This document shows, one piece after another, positions 26,445 through 34,663 of a stretch of DNA of 64,000 nt. A model generated the notes under the pieces. It did no database searches and had not been told where the DNA came from. It saw only the letters and a list, made by a program, of their open reading frames with translations. Origin of the DNA: Algoriella xinjiangensis (GTDB taxonomy: Bacteria > Bacteroidota > Bacteroidia > Flavobacteriales > Weeksellaceae); contig NZ_FOUZ01000008.1 in NCBI RefSeq assembly GCF_900115015.1, positions 1 through 64,000 on the forward strand. Reading direction: 5' to 3'. The translations under genes were made by a program, and so were the position numbers. The number at the start of each line of letters is the position of its first letter. Within the stretch, counting starts at the first letter, position 1.

Positions 26445-27110
26445 ATGAAGATTTTTTTAACTGCCATACTAATTTTAGGAAATGCCGTAATTGCTACTGC
26501 TCAAGAAAGTGATTTCAGAACGTGGGGAATTGTAAATATCAATCAAAAAATTGATAAGGATTGGTCATTTCAATCGGATATACAATACCGTGCTTACGAA
26601 GATTTAGATCAAATGCAACAATTTATCGTACGCGCTGGAATTGGTTATAATTTAACCGAAAATAACAATACTATTTTGGCTGGATATGCTTATATTCAGA
26701 ACAGAACACCTACTTTAGATGACGATTATTCTCACAGTCATGAACATCGTTTGTATCAACAATTTAATACAAAACATACGATTGATCGTGTTAATTTAGC
26801 GCATCGTTTACGTGTTGAAGAACGCTTTTTACAACATGATACACAAGTTAGATTTCGATATCAACTAACCGCAATTGTTCCTTTAAACAACACTAAATTA
26901 ATTGACAACACGTTCTTTTTAAAGGCTTATGACGAATTATTTTTGCAAGCTGTAAACAATAAAACATTTGATAGAAATAGATTAGGTTTGAGTTTAGGTT
27001 ACGTAATTTCTCCAAAATTTAGTTTAGAAACTGGTTATATGCTACAAAGTCAGAAAAAATCGCATACAAATCAATTGATGATTAGTTTGACGATTAATAA
27101 TTTATTATAA
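26445..27110 (+). CDS. DUF2490-family outer-membrane protein
   Basis: An in-frame GTG at 26406 lies inside the preceding terminator, so the ATG at 26445 (MKIFLTAILILG) is the start. It gives a 221-residue protein with a signal peptide cut near TAQESD. The rest is rich in alternating aromatic/polar strands (FRTWGIVNINQKI, WSFQSDIQYRAYED, NNTILAGYAYIQNRTP), the DUF2490 pattern, which is predicted to form a small outer-membrane beta-barrel. Function unknown. It converges with the next gene 3 nt away. Confidence 0.82.
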   Translation: MKIFLTAILILGNAVIATAQESDFRTWGIVNINQKIDKDWSFQSDIQYRAYEDLDQMQQFIVRAGIGYNLTENNNTILAGYAYIQNRTPTLDDDYSHSHEHRLYQQFNTKHTIDRVNLAHRLRVEERFLQHDTQVRFRYQLTAIVPLNNTKLIDNTFFLKAYDELFLQAVNNKTFDRNRLGLSLGYVISPKFSLETGYMLQSQKKSHTNQLMISLTINNLL

Positions 27111-27113
27111 ATA

Positions 27114-27824
27114 TTAATGTATAAAATAATACCAAGGAATATCAAATTTTCCTCGATTTTCTGCTACTTTTAGCTTTTCTCTTTTAAAACTTGAATAATA
27201 TTTTTTGTAATCTACTTTTATCTTTTTTTCTCTAAATTTATTGTTCCAATCTTCAAGAACTAAATAATAACTTGATCCTCCTTTTCTTTTCTTCTCAATT
27301 TTTCTTAAAATTGTAGTTTCATAAATTTGAGCAGAAGATTTATCATACATACAATTTATTAAAATGACTGAAGAAAAGCAAAATGCTTCAATTAATAGTA
27401 TAATAAAAAGATTATAAATTAAACTTTCTTTTTTAGAAATCAATTCAATAAAATTATTAAAATAGTAGATTGTTAGAATTAATATTGCAATAACAATTGA
27501 AGGAAGCCAAACATTTTTATAATCTATTACATTATAATCAATAAAATTTATACCTATTATTCCAAAACAACTGAACATAAAACCAATTGAAATAGTCGGA
27601 AGATTTTTTCTTATTTCTGGTTCTAACGAAATAAGACCTCTATTGTATCTAACTAAAAATATACAAAAAACTGGATAAATAAAAGAGATATAAATTAGAA
27701 CCTCTTTAAAATATGGAGATAAAAATGTTGTCAATCCCAATATACATCCTAAGACATTAACTAACAAAGCCATTTTTTTGAGTGACTTTAATTGATTTAA
27801 ATCTTGTTCGATCATACTAAACAC
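27114..27824 (-). CDS. Integral membrane protein of unknown function
   Basis: A 236-residue protein with a short cytoplasmic N-terminus and about five hydrophobic spans (around residues 17-40, 42-60, 78-98, 105-125 and 135-158), then an extramembrane basic C-terminal domain rich in Lys/Tyr (KKYYSSFKREKLKV). No family is recognised. It is more AT-rich than its neighbours and sits between DUF2490 and nrdAB, possibly as a later insertion. Upstream lies a 46-bp perfect palindrome that also serves as the nrdA terminator. Confidence 0.55.
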   Translation of the reverse strand: MFSMIEQDLNQLKSLKKMALLVNVLGCILGLTTFLSPYFKEVLIYISFIYPVFCIFLVRYNRGLISLEPEIRKNLPTISIGFMFSCFGIIGINFIDYNVIDYKNVWLPSIVIAILILTIYYFNNFIELISKKESLIYNLFIILLIEAFCFSSVILINCMYDKSSAQIYETTILRKIEKKRKGGSSYYLVLEDWNNKFREKKIKVDYKKYYSSFKREKLKVAENRGKFDIPWYYFIH

Positions 27825-27833
27825 TTTATATTA

Positions 27834-27879
27834 ATAAAATTCAAAAATCCACTCAATTGAGTGGATTTTTGAATTTTAT
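27834..27879. terminator. 46-bp perfect palindrome, terminator downstream of nrdA
   Basis: Every base from 27834 to 27856 pairs with its mirror in 27857-27879, with no spacer. The core is CCACTCAATTGAGTGG, the same stem family as at 6626 and 45124. It ends nrdBA transcription on the minus strand. Confidence 0.85.
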
Positions 27880-27894
27880 ATTATTTTTTTCTAC

Positions 27895-29595
27895 TTAAGA
27901 TTCACAAGAAGAACAAGAAACTAAATTAGCAACTAATTCTTTTGAAACTGATTGCGAACGTTGGTAATATAATGTTTTAACACCTAATTGCCACGCTTCT
28001 ATCATCAAACGGTTAACTTCTTTAACAGGTAATTCTGCCGGAATATTTAAGTTTAAAGATTGTGATTGATCTACATATTTTTGACGAATCGCAGCTTGTT
28101 GAACAATTTCTAATTGAGAAATTTCTTTAAATGTTTTGAAAACATCTTTTTCTTCTTGCGTCAATTCGGCAACATGTTGCACAGAACCTCCATTCAACAT
28201 AATTCCGCGCCAAACATCCTCGTTATCAATTCCTTTTTCTTGCAATAATTTTGTTAGGTATTTATTTTTACGCATAAAATTACCTTTCGATAATCCTGCT
28301 TTATAATAATTAGATGCAAACGGCTCAATTCCTGGAGAAGTTTGTCCTAAAATTGCAGAAGAAGAAGTTGTTGGTGCAATTGCTAACGTTGTTGTATTAC
28401 GTCGTCCATAACCTTTTAAAACGTCTGGTTCACCGTAAATACGCGCCAATTCTTCTGTTGCTCTATCTGCTTTAGATTGTATATGTTTAAAAATTTCTGT
28501 TGTGCGTAATTTTGCCTCCATTCCTTCAAATGGAATCATGTTCCGTTGTAAATAAGAATGCCATCCTAACACGCCCAATCCTAATGCACGGTGACGTTTT
28601 GCAAAACGATTAGCTGATGCTAAATAATGATTTCCTTCTGTTTTTTCTATAAATTCTTGTAAAACTGCATCTAAAAAGAAAATAGCTAATTTAACTGCTT
28701 CTGTATCTTTCCATTCTTCGTATAACTCTAAGTTCATAGAAGATAAACAACAAATAAATGATTCGTCTTCGTTAGATGGTAACATAATTTCCGAACAAAG
28801 ATTAGATGCATTAATACGCATTCCTAAATCTTTATAAACTTGCGGTTTATTTTTATTGACATTATCTGAAAAGAAAATATATGGTAAACCTTTTTCTTGA
28901 CGAGATTCTAAAACTTTTGCCCAAACTTGACGTTTATCTGCATCACCATCAATCATTTCTTGCATCCAATAATCTGGCACACAAACGCCATAAAATAAAT
29001 TTTGGATAGAACTACCGATTGATTTAATCTTTAAAAATTCTTCAATATCTGGATGATCGATGTCTAAATATGCCGCAAAAGCGCCACGACGAGTAGATCC
29101 TTGCGAAACAACATTCATCGCAGAATTAAATAATTCCATAAACGAAACCGCACCACTACTTTTACCATTATCCGTAATTGTTGCACCACGTTCGCGTAAC
29201 TCACCAAAATAACCAGAAGTTCCACCTCCGATTTTAGTTTGCATAATTACTTCTCCTAATTTATGCGTAATTCCTTCGATACTATCCGGAATATGAACAT
29301 TGAAACATGAAATTGGTAAACCTCTTTCTGTTCCCATATTTGACCAAATTGGCGAAGATAAACTCATCCAACCACGCTCAATCATTTCTTTAAATGATTC
29401 TTGCAATTCTGGTTTATACAGACGTTTTGCAGCCGCAGCTGTTATACGATCAATTGCTCCTTCTACTGTTTCTCCTTTCAACAAATAACCTCTGTTCAAA
29501 ATTTGCTCTGATTCTGAATTTTTCCACCATAATTTAGGTGTTTCGCCGTCAAAAAATGTATTCTGAGTTTCTTCGTGTGAAATTGGATTATCCAT
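27895..29595 (-). CDS. nrdA: Class I ribonucleotide reductase alpha subunit, without ATP-cone
   Basis: A 566-residue catalytic subunit reducing ribonucleotides to deoxyribonucleotides. Residues seen: redox Cys C97 (ISCFNV) with a partner near C282/C283, the active-site N265-L-C267-S-E269 motif, tyrosines of the radical path in TLYYQRS, and the C-terminal redox pair C561/C564. The protein starts directly at the barrel domain, so the usual N-terminal ATP-cone (overall dATP inhibition site) is absent. nrdB precedes it by 68 nt on the same strand. The missing cone may matter for regulation, since nrdB has none either. Confidence 0.94.
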   Translation of the reverse strand: MDNPISHEETQNTFFDGETPKLWWKNSESEQILNRGYLLKGETVEGAIDRITAAAAKRLYKPELQESFKEMIERGWMSLSSPIWSNMGTERGLPISCFNVHIPDSIEGITHKLGEVIMQTKIGGGTSGYFGELRERGATITDNGKSSGAVSFMELFNSAMNVVSQGSTRRGAFAAYLDIDHPDIEEFLKIKSIGSSIQNLFYGVCVPDYWMQEMIDGDADKRQVWAKVLESRQEKGLPYIFFSDNVNKNKPQVYKDLGMRINASNLCSEIMLPSNEDESFICCLSSMNLELYEEWKDTEAVKLAIFFLDAVLQEFIEKTEGNHYLASANRFAKRHRALGLGVLGWHSYLQRNMIPFEGMEAKLRTTEIFKHIQSKADRATEELARIYGEPDVLKGYGRRNTTTLAIAPTTSSSAILGQTSPGIEPFASNYYKAGLSKGNFMRKNKYLTKLLQEKGIDNEDVWRGIMLNGGSVQHVAELTQEEKDVFKTFKEISQLEIVQQAAIRQKYVDQSQSLNLNIPAELPVKEVNRLMIEAWQLGVKTLYYQRSQSVSKELVANLVSCSSCES

Positions 29596-29663
29596 AGTTT
29601 TAGAATTTTATTGATGTGATATTTTAATAATAGTTTTGTGTTTTTGATAAAAAATTTTATGCT

Positions 29664-30623
29664 TTAGAATAAATCGTCAGCCGAAATACTTTTATCATGT
29701 TTTGTGTAATCTACAGGACGTTTTGCAAAGAAATCATCTAAACTACTTGCAAAAACTTCTTCCTCAAACCAAGCCATTGGCTTAAATTGTTCTGGAGAAA
29801 TATGAAATATTTTTTTGTATCCAATTTTAGAAATTGCTTCGTCAATACGGTATTTCATGTAGTTTAATAAATCTGCTTTAGAATAATACTCAAACTCTCC
29901 TTTCTCAAAAATCCAGTCCAACATATTTGCTTCTTGCGCTATGTATCCATTAACTGCATTCTCAACCCAATTTTGGTCTAATTCTACCGGTAAAAGGCCT
30001 TCTTCTTTTATTTTATTAATCAAGTAAATACCTGCATTTGCGTGTATTTGCTCGTCTGTAGATGTCCAAGCAATAATATTTGCCGTGTTTTTCATTAATC
30101 CATCAAAACGTGTAAACGCTAAGATATTCGCAAATTTTGAGAACAAAGAACTGTCTTCGATTACTAATGCAAAGAATAATAATTTTTCGACAATAGATTT
30201 ATTTTCATCGCGCATAATTTCACTCACAAAAGTATTGTAGCTTTTGAAAATTGGATTATCTAACGCAACGCTAAATTCGTCCAAATAACCATTCACTTCT
30301 AATATTCTTGAGTAAGCTTCGCTGTGTCTAAACTCGCATTCTGCAAAAGTAACACCTAATCCGTTTAACTCTGGTTTTGGAAAATAGTGGTATAAATCTC
30401 CCCAAAATCCTTTTACAGTAACTTCAACTTGTGCAATTGATAAGATAGAACGTTTGTGTATTTCGCGTTTTACATCATCTAAATTCGCATGATAATCTTG
30501 GATATCCGAAGTAAAATCTACTTCGCCGTGTACCCAATATGCTTTCTGAATTGCTTCTGTAAATGTTAAAATTTCAGGATATTCAAAAGGTTTATAATTG
30601 ACTCTTTTATCAAAAATTGACAT
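29664..30623 (-). CDS. nrdB: Class I ribonucleotide reductase beta subunit
   Basis: A 319-residue radical-generating subunit. The dimetal ligands can be placed: E67 (QVEVTVKGFW), E97 and H100 (ECEFRHSEAY), E156 (VIEDSSLF), E191 and H194 (STDEQIH). Y104, four residues after H100, sits at the radical tyrosine position, so this is not a Tyr-less class Ic type. The first ligand is Glu rather than the Asp of E. coli NrdB. No N-terminal ATP-cone is fused, unlike some flavobacterial NrdB. An exact -7 element at 30767-30774 implies a 5' leader of about 135 nt. Confidence 0.93.
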   Translation of the reverse strand: MSIFDKRVNYKPFEYPEILTFTEAIQKAYWVHGEVDFTSDIQDYHANLDDVKREIHKRSILSIAQVEVTVKGFWGDLYHYFPKPELNGLGVTFAECEFRHSEAYSRILEVNGYLDEFSVALDNPIFKSYNTFVSEIMRDENKSIVEKLLFFALVIEDSSLFSKFANILAFTRFDGLMKNTANIIAWTSTDEQIHANAGIYLINKIKEEGLLPVELDQNWVENAVNGYIAQEANMLDWIFEKGEFEYYSKADLLNYMKYRIDEAISKIGYKKIFHISPEQFKPMAWFEEEVFASSLDDFFAKRPVDYTKHDKSISADDLF

Positions 30624-30766
30624 AGTTATTCGGGCTTTTTAGATTAATAAATTTTAGTAAATGCGAATTAATGGTGCTTTTAAAATTAATTTAAGCAGTT
30701 GTAATTTTTTTAAATATTGAACCTCAATAGACTTACAATTTCGCTTTATTTACTCATCGGTTCTTT

Positions 30767-30774
30767 CAAAATTA
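30767..30774 (-). promoter_or_regulatory. Candidate nrdBA promoter (-7 TAATTTTG)
   Basis: An exact TAnnTTTG match on the minus strand, 143 nt before the nrdB ATG. The 379-nt gap between rny and nrdB also holds a small dyad with a DnaA-box-like TTATCAACA (30824-30832). No NrdR box was recognised. Confidence 0.4.
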
Positions 30775-30951
30775 ATACAAGATTTTACAATTAAAAATTT
30801 ATCAATCCTAAAAAAATAAAAGGTTATCAACAAGTTGTTAATTAATTGTTTTACAGTGATTTAATTTTAATTAATTTCTTGTTATAAGTTAAGTATAATT
30901 TTGAAACTTCAAAAAATAATTCAGATTATTTTTCTGTAAATAACAAAAAAA

Positions 30952-30979
30952 TAGGCAAGTTTTATGTAAAACTTGCCTA
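30952..30979 (-). terminator. rny terminator
   Basis: Perfect 12-bp arms TAGGCAAGTTTT (30952-30963) and AAAACTTGCCTA (30968-30979), with a T-run on the minus-strand side. Confidence 0.8.
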
Positions 30980-31002
30980 CCAATTCTTATAAAAATTTTT
31001 GA

Positions 31003-32577
31003 TTATCTCGCTATATTAACAGCTCTCGTCTCACGAATTACTGTTACACGAACCTGACCTGGATAAGTCATTTCGTTTTGAATTTTATCAGAAATTAAGA
31101 AAGATAATTCAGCAGCTTTTGCATCGTCTACTTTATCACTTTCTACAATCACACGTAGCTCACGACCTGCCTGAATTGCGTATGCTTTTTCTACACCATC
31201 AAAATTAAGTGCTGTAGCTTCTAAATCTTTCAAACGTTGCATGTACGATTCTACAACTTGGCGTCTTGCACCTGGACGAGCTCCAGAAATTGCATCTGCA
31301 ACTTGGATAATTGGAGATAATAAAGATGTCATCTCAATTTCATCATGGTGAGCTCCAATTGCATTAATTACATCTGGGTGTTCTCCGTATTTTTCTGCCC
31401 ACTGCATTCCTAAAATTGCGTGAGGTAATTCTGATTCTTGTTCTGGTACTTTACCAATATCGTGTAATAAACCTGCACGTTTAGCTAATTTTGGGTTTAA
31501 TCCTAATTCCGCTGCTAAAGTTCCTGCTAAGTTTGCAACTTCACGAGAGTGTTGTAATAAATTTTGACCATAAGAAGAACGATATTTCATGCGTCCTACA
31601 ATTCTTACTAAGTCTTTGTGTAAACCATGAATTCCTAAATCAAGGATAGTTTTCTTACCAATCTCTATAATTTCGTCTTCAATTTGTTTTGTCGTTTTCG
31701 CAACAACTTCCTCAATACGAGCAGGATGTATACGGCCATCAGTTACCAAACGGTGTAATGATAAACGAGCAATTTCGCGTCTTACTGGATCAAAACAAGA
31801 AAGTATAATTGCTTCTGGCGTATCATCCACAATAACCTCAACACCTGTTGCAGCTTCTATTGCACGAATGTTACGACCTTCACGACCAATAATTCGACCT
31901 TTTATTTCATCCGACTCAATATTAAATACAGAAACTGCATTTTCTATCGCTTGTTCAGTTCCGATACGTTGTATAGACGAAATTACAATTTTACGTGCTT
32001 CATTTTTAGCATCTAACTCAGCTTCTTCCATAATTTCTTGGATATGAGCTTGAGCTTTTGTTTTTGCTTCGTCTTTTAAAACTTCAATCAATTCTGTACG
32101 TGCTTCTTCAGCAGAATAATTTGCAATTTTTTCAAGTATTTCTACTTGTTTTTTGTGCATTGTATCTACTTCTTTTTGCTTTGTATTAAGCTTTTCTGTA
32201 CGAGATTGAATATTTCCTTTCTCAGATTTAATCTGATCTTTTTGTTTCTGAATTTCTGATAAGTCCGTTTTTATACGTTCTTCGCGTTCTTTTACTTTTA
32301 GTTCAGAGTCTGCTACTTTTCGTTCGCGTTGGTTTACGACTTCTTCGTGTTTAGATTTTAACTCTAAAAATTTTTCTTTCGCTTGAAATATTTTTTCTTT
32401 TTTAATGGTTTCACCATCTTTTTCAGCATCATTAATCAGTGTTTGAGCTTTGCGAGTTGCTTCATCAATTAGATCTTGGTTTTGTTTGTCTACCGACTTT
32501 TTTGATAAAAAATACCCAACTACAGCTCCTACGATTAATGTAACAATAGCAATAATTATTGTTGTCATTGTGTCCAT
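31003..32577 (-). CDS. rny: Ribonuclease Y
   Basis: A 524-residue membrane-anchored endoribonuclease that starts mRNA decay. Domains in order: one N-terminal membrane span (about 5-24), a long charged coiled coil (about 25-190), a KH domain ([21 protein letters not shown], about 228-248), and an HD metal-dependent phosphohydrolase domain with H372-D373 (LLHDIGK) followed by a GARPGARR segment. The length equals the family norm. A probable 6S RNA and zapA lie upstream on the same strand. Confidence 0.96.
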   Translation of the reverse strand: MDTMTTIIIAIVTLIVGAVVGYFLSKKSVDKQNQDLIDEATRKAQTLINDAEKDGETIKKEKIFQAKEKFLELKSKHEEVVNQRERKVADSELKVKEREERIKTDLSEIQKQKDQIKSEKGNIQSRTEKLNTKQKEVDTMHKKQVEILEKIANYSAEEARTELIEVLKDEAKTKAQAHIQEIMEEAELDAKNEARKIVISSIQRIGTEQAIENAVSVFNIESDEIKGRIIGREGRNIRAIEAATGVEVIVDDTPEAIILSCFDPVRREIARLSLHRLVTDGRIHPARIEEVVAKTTKQIEDEIIEIGKKTILDLGIHGLHKDLVRIVGRMKYRSSYGQNLLQHSREVANLAGTLAAELGLNPKLAKRAGLLHDIGKVPEQESELPHAILGMQWAEKYGEHPDVINAIGAHHDEIEMTSLLSPIIQVADAISGARPGARRQVVESYMQRLKDLEATALNFDGVEKAYAIQAGRELRVIVESDKVDDAKAAELSFLISDKIQNEMTYPGQVRVTVIRETRAVNIAR

Positions 32578-32620
32578 AGATTATGTAATGTTTATATATA
32601 AAAAATCCTACACTAGTAAA

Positions 32621-32765
32621 GTATGTTTTGAGTTAACTCCTGAAAACAGGATTTGAGTTAGTCCGTCAGTCAAGTATCCGCTGTCAATAAATTGAACCCA
32701 AAGGTTGCGGCCCGCTTTTCGAACGGTGTTCACTCGGTAACAAAATTAAATGTTGAGTTAACCAA
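32621..32765 (-). ncRNA. ssrS: Probable 6S RNA (flavobacterial type)
   Basis: This non-coding stretch between zapA and rny is more GC-rich than its surroundings. It is closed by a long-range pairing: GTTAACTC near 32755-32762 on the minus-strand 5' side pairs with GAGTTAAC near 32631-32638 on the 3' side. The inside can fold as a rod with an internal bubble, as in 6S RNA, which mimics an open promoter and holds RNA polymerase. A near-consensus TATTTTG precedes the 5' end. The position next to zapA is classic for 6S RNA. Boundaries are approximate, and no covariance search was possible. Confidence 0.6.
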
Positions 32766-32832
32766 AATAGCTAGAACTAATGTAGGAATATTGTTAATTG
32801 TACAGTTTTGCAACTGTAAGAACTTCTCGTAT

Positions 32833-33123
32833 TTATTTTGTGATTGATTGATCAATCAATTCCAATAATTTAGAAATGCGTTCTGTTGTCATTTCTTCAT
32901 TATCTTTTACTTGCTTTTTCAATTTTGCTTCGCGTATAGCCAATTGTATGGTTACCATTGCAAGTGCGTCTTGTTTGTCAGATACAGCGTATTTTTGTTC
33001 AAATTGTTTCAAAATATGGTTAATTTCTTCTGCGCATGCAATCACCATTTCTTCTTCATCAGAATTTACCGTCATTGGATAATGACGTGAAGCAATTTTT
33101 ATCTCAATTCGTTGAGTTGACAT
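32833..33123 (-). CDS. zapA: Cell division protein ZapA
   Basis: A 96-residue cytosolic protein that cross-links FtsZ filaments. The N-terminal globular part (RIEIKIASRHYPMTVNSDEEE) is followed by the family helix AEEINHILKQFEQKY and a C-terminal coiled coil for tetramer formation. It starts 9 nt after a small coiled-coil gene, forming a two-gene unit, and the probable 6S RNA follows. Confidence 0.88.
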   Translation of the reverse strand: MSTQRIEIKIASRHYPMTVNSDEEEMVIACAEEINHILKQFEQKYAVSDKQDALAMVTIQLAIREAKLKKQVKDNEEMTTERISKLLELIDQSITK

Positions 33124-33132
33124 TCTTTTTTA

Positions 33133-33477
33133 TTAATTATTAGTTTTAATTTGAGCGATGCAAGAATCCACTTCTTTTATCAATTTATTCATTCGTTGCT
33201 TCATCATTTGTTTATACTCCTGATTTCCGCTCATGGCATTTACGACTTTTAATCGCTTTACCTCTTCATTCAAATTTAAGTTATTCGCCTGCGAATCTCT
33301 CAATTTATTTTTTAACCTAGCGTTTTCTTCCTTCAGAGAATTCAATTCTTTTTGAAAAGATTCAAATTCTTTTTCCGAATTATTCGCCCGTTTCAATATA
33401 TCGTTATTATTCTCTAACTGGCTTAAAACGCTTAAAACTTTGTCTTCAAGTTCTTTAAATTTCACCATTTTTTCCAT
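33133..33477 (-). CDS. Small coiled-coil protein, ZapA partner gene
   Basis: A 114-residue protein made almost entirely of heptad-rich coiled coil (LEDKVLSVLSQLENNNDILK through LKEENARLKNKL), ending in a short basic helix. Two starts are possible, 33477 (MEKMVK) and 33468. It directly precedes zapA with a 9-nt spacer, and an exact -7 element lies 34 nt upstream. A ZapB-like divisome role is inferred from shape and position. Sequence alone does not identify the family. Confidence 0.65.
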   Translation of the reverse strand: MEKMVKFKELEDKVLSVLSQLENNNDILKRANNSEKEFESFQKELNSLKEENARLKNKLRDSQANNLNLNEEVKRLKVVNAMSGNQEYKQMMKQRMNKLIKEVDSCIAQIKTNN

Positions 33478-33511
33478 CTCCAGAGAATTTCAATTATTCT
33501 AGCTTCTATTG

Positions 33512-33519
33512 CAAAAATA
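33512..33519 (-). promoter_or_regulatory. -7 element (TATTTTTG) of the coiled-coil-zapA unit
   Basis: An exact TAnnTTTG match on the minus strand, 34 nt before the ATG at 33477. Confidence 0.55.
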
Positions 33520-33598
33520 GTATTTTTTTACATGTAATCAATACAAAAACCTAAATTTTGTCAGTTTTTTCTTATTCTTTTGACAAATAGACTTTTAG

Positions 33599-34423
33599 TT
33601 AAGATTTCGTTTTAATTTCTCGGTTTTTAAAACGTCTCAACACATACTTTATCACAAAATACAAAAATAATACCGAAAGAATTGTTGGCAGAAATTTAAA
33701 AATAAGAATGATAAACGATTTAAAATAATAAACACCATCTTGCCAACTTTGTCTTAACTCATATACTAAATTGATTTCTCTATAAACCTTGATTTCTGAT
33801 TGTGGTAAAATTGTCGATACAACATGTGGTTCTTCAGACAATTTATAATCAATTGTTGCATAATTAATTCCATCATTTATCAATGCTTTATTTACTTTAT
33901 TCTCTATTTGTTTTGATATTTTTACGGATTGATTTTGTTCATTTTTAAGCTCATTTTCATACTTCTCAAATGTCATTTCTTCGTTATTAATTAAAATATG
34001 ATCGATTATAATACCTTTTCCCAATGCAAATTTGACATGCTCGCGCAATTGATTGGCAGGAACTTTAAGCTCAATAAAATTTGTTTGCTGAATTTTCTCC
34101 ATCTTTTTTATTTGCTCCGCAGAAATATCAACTTGATCCGAATCTAAAGTTTGATTATTTAATTCGCTATTCAATACAAAACCCTTCAAATCAATTGCAT
34201 TTTGTTCTATTTCTTGTGCATTTTTCATCACATCAGCCACTTTCATTTCAATTAAAGCATTCGATTTAAAAACCTTTCCTTCCACTTTAGGATTCGCAGC
34301 ATTAGAAATTTCTATATCTGTAGCCGCTTTATTTTCCATTTGGGCAGCACTTTCGTTTCCTTCGTATTTTTTACAACCAACTATTGATGCAATAATTAGA
34401 ATTGAGAAGATTACTTTTTTCAT
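33599..34423 (-). CDS. DUF4349-family lipoprotein
   Basis: The ATG at 34423 (MKKVIFSILIIASIVGC) begins a lipoprotein signal with lipobox IVGC, so it is preferred to an upstream in-frame ATG at 34471. The 274-residue protein has a DUF4349 layout: KSNALIEMKVADVMKNAQEI, a central Glu/Lys-rich coiled coil (FEKYENELKNEQ), then one membrane span near the C-terminus (FLPTILSVLFLYFVIKYVL) and a basic tail. It is anchored in the envelope. Function unknown. Confidence 0.75.
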   Translation of the reverse strand: MKKVIFSILIIASIVGCKKYEGNESAAQMENKAATDIEISNAANPKVEGKVFKSNALIEMKVADVMKNAQEIEQNAIDLKGFVLNSELNNQTLDSDQVDISAEQIKKMEKIQQTNFIELKVPANQLREHVKFALGKGIIIDHILINNEEMTFEKYENELKNEQNQSVKISKQIENKVNKALINDGINYATIDYKLSEEPHVVSTILPQSEIKVYREINLVYELRQSWQDGVYYFKSFIILIFKFLPTILSVLFLYFVIKYVLRRFKNREIKTKS

Positions 34424-34663
34424 TTTCTTTGTTTTTAAAGTTTGAGTTAAAATTAGTCGCTCAACTTTCAAAAGGTTTAGACAAACTCTTCACTTTTTCT
34501 TGTTATTTATTTTACAAATACAATCAATTTAAAATCAATTAATTAATTCTATTTTACAAAGAATTATACTGAAATTATTTTCAGATATTCAAAAGTTTAA
34601 GGAAGTTTGTAAAAGATTTATTTTATTTTTAGCTGAATTGTTAATTTATTTTAGAAAAAGAAG

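Noticed and set aside
29664-30623. A Tyr-less (class Ic) NrdB, suggested by Glu as first metal ligand
   Set aside because: Tyr104 is in the correct position four residues after H100, so a tyrosyl radical type is more likely.
30824-30840. TTATCAACA near nrdB as part of a replication origin
   Set aside because: A single near-match to a DnaA box in AT-rich DNA, with no cluster of boxes and no dnaA or dnaN nearby.
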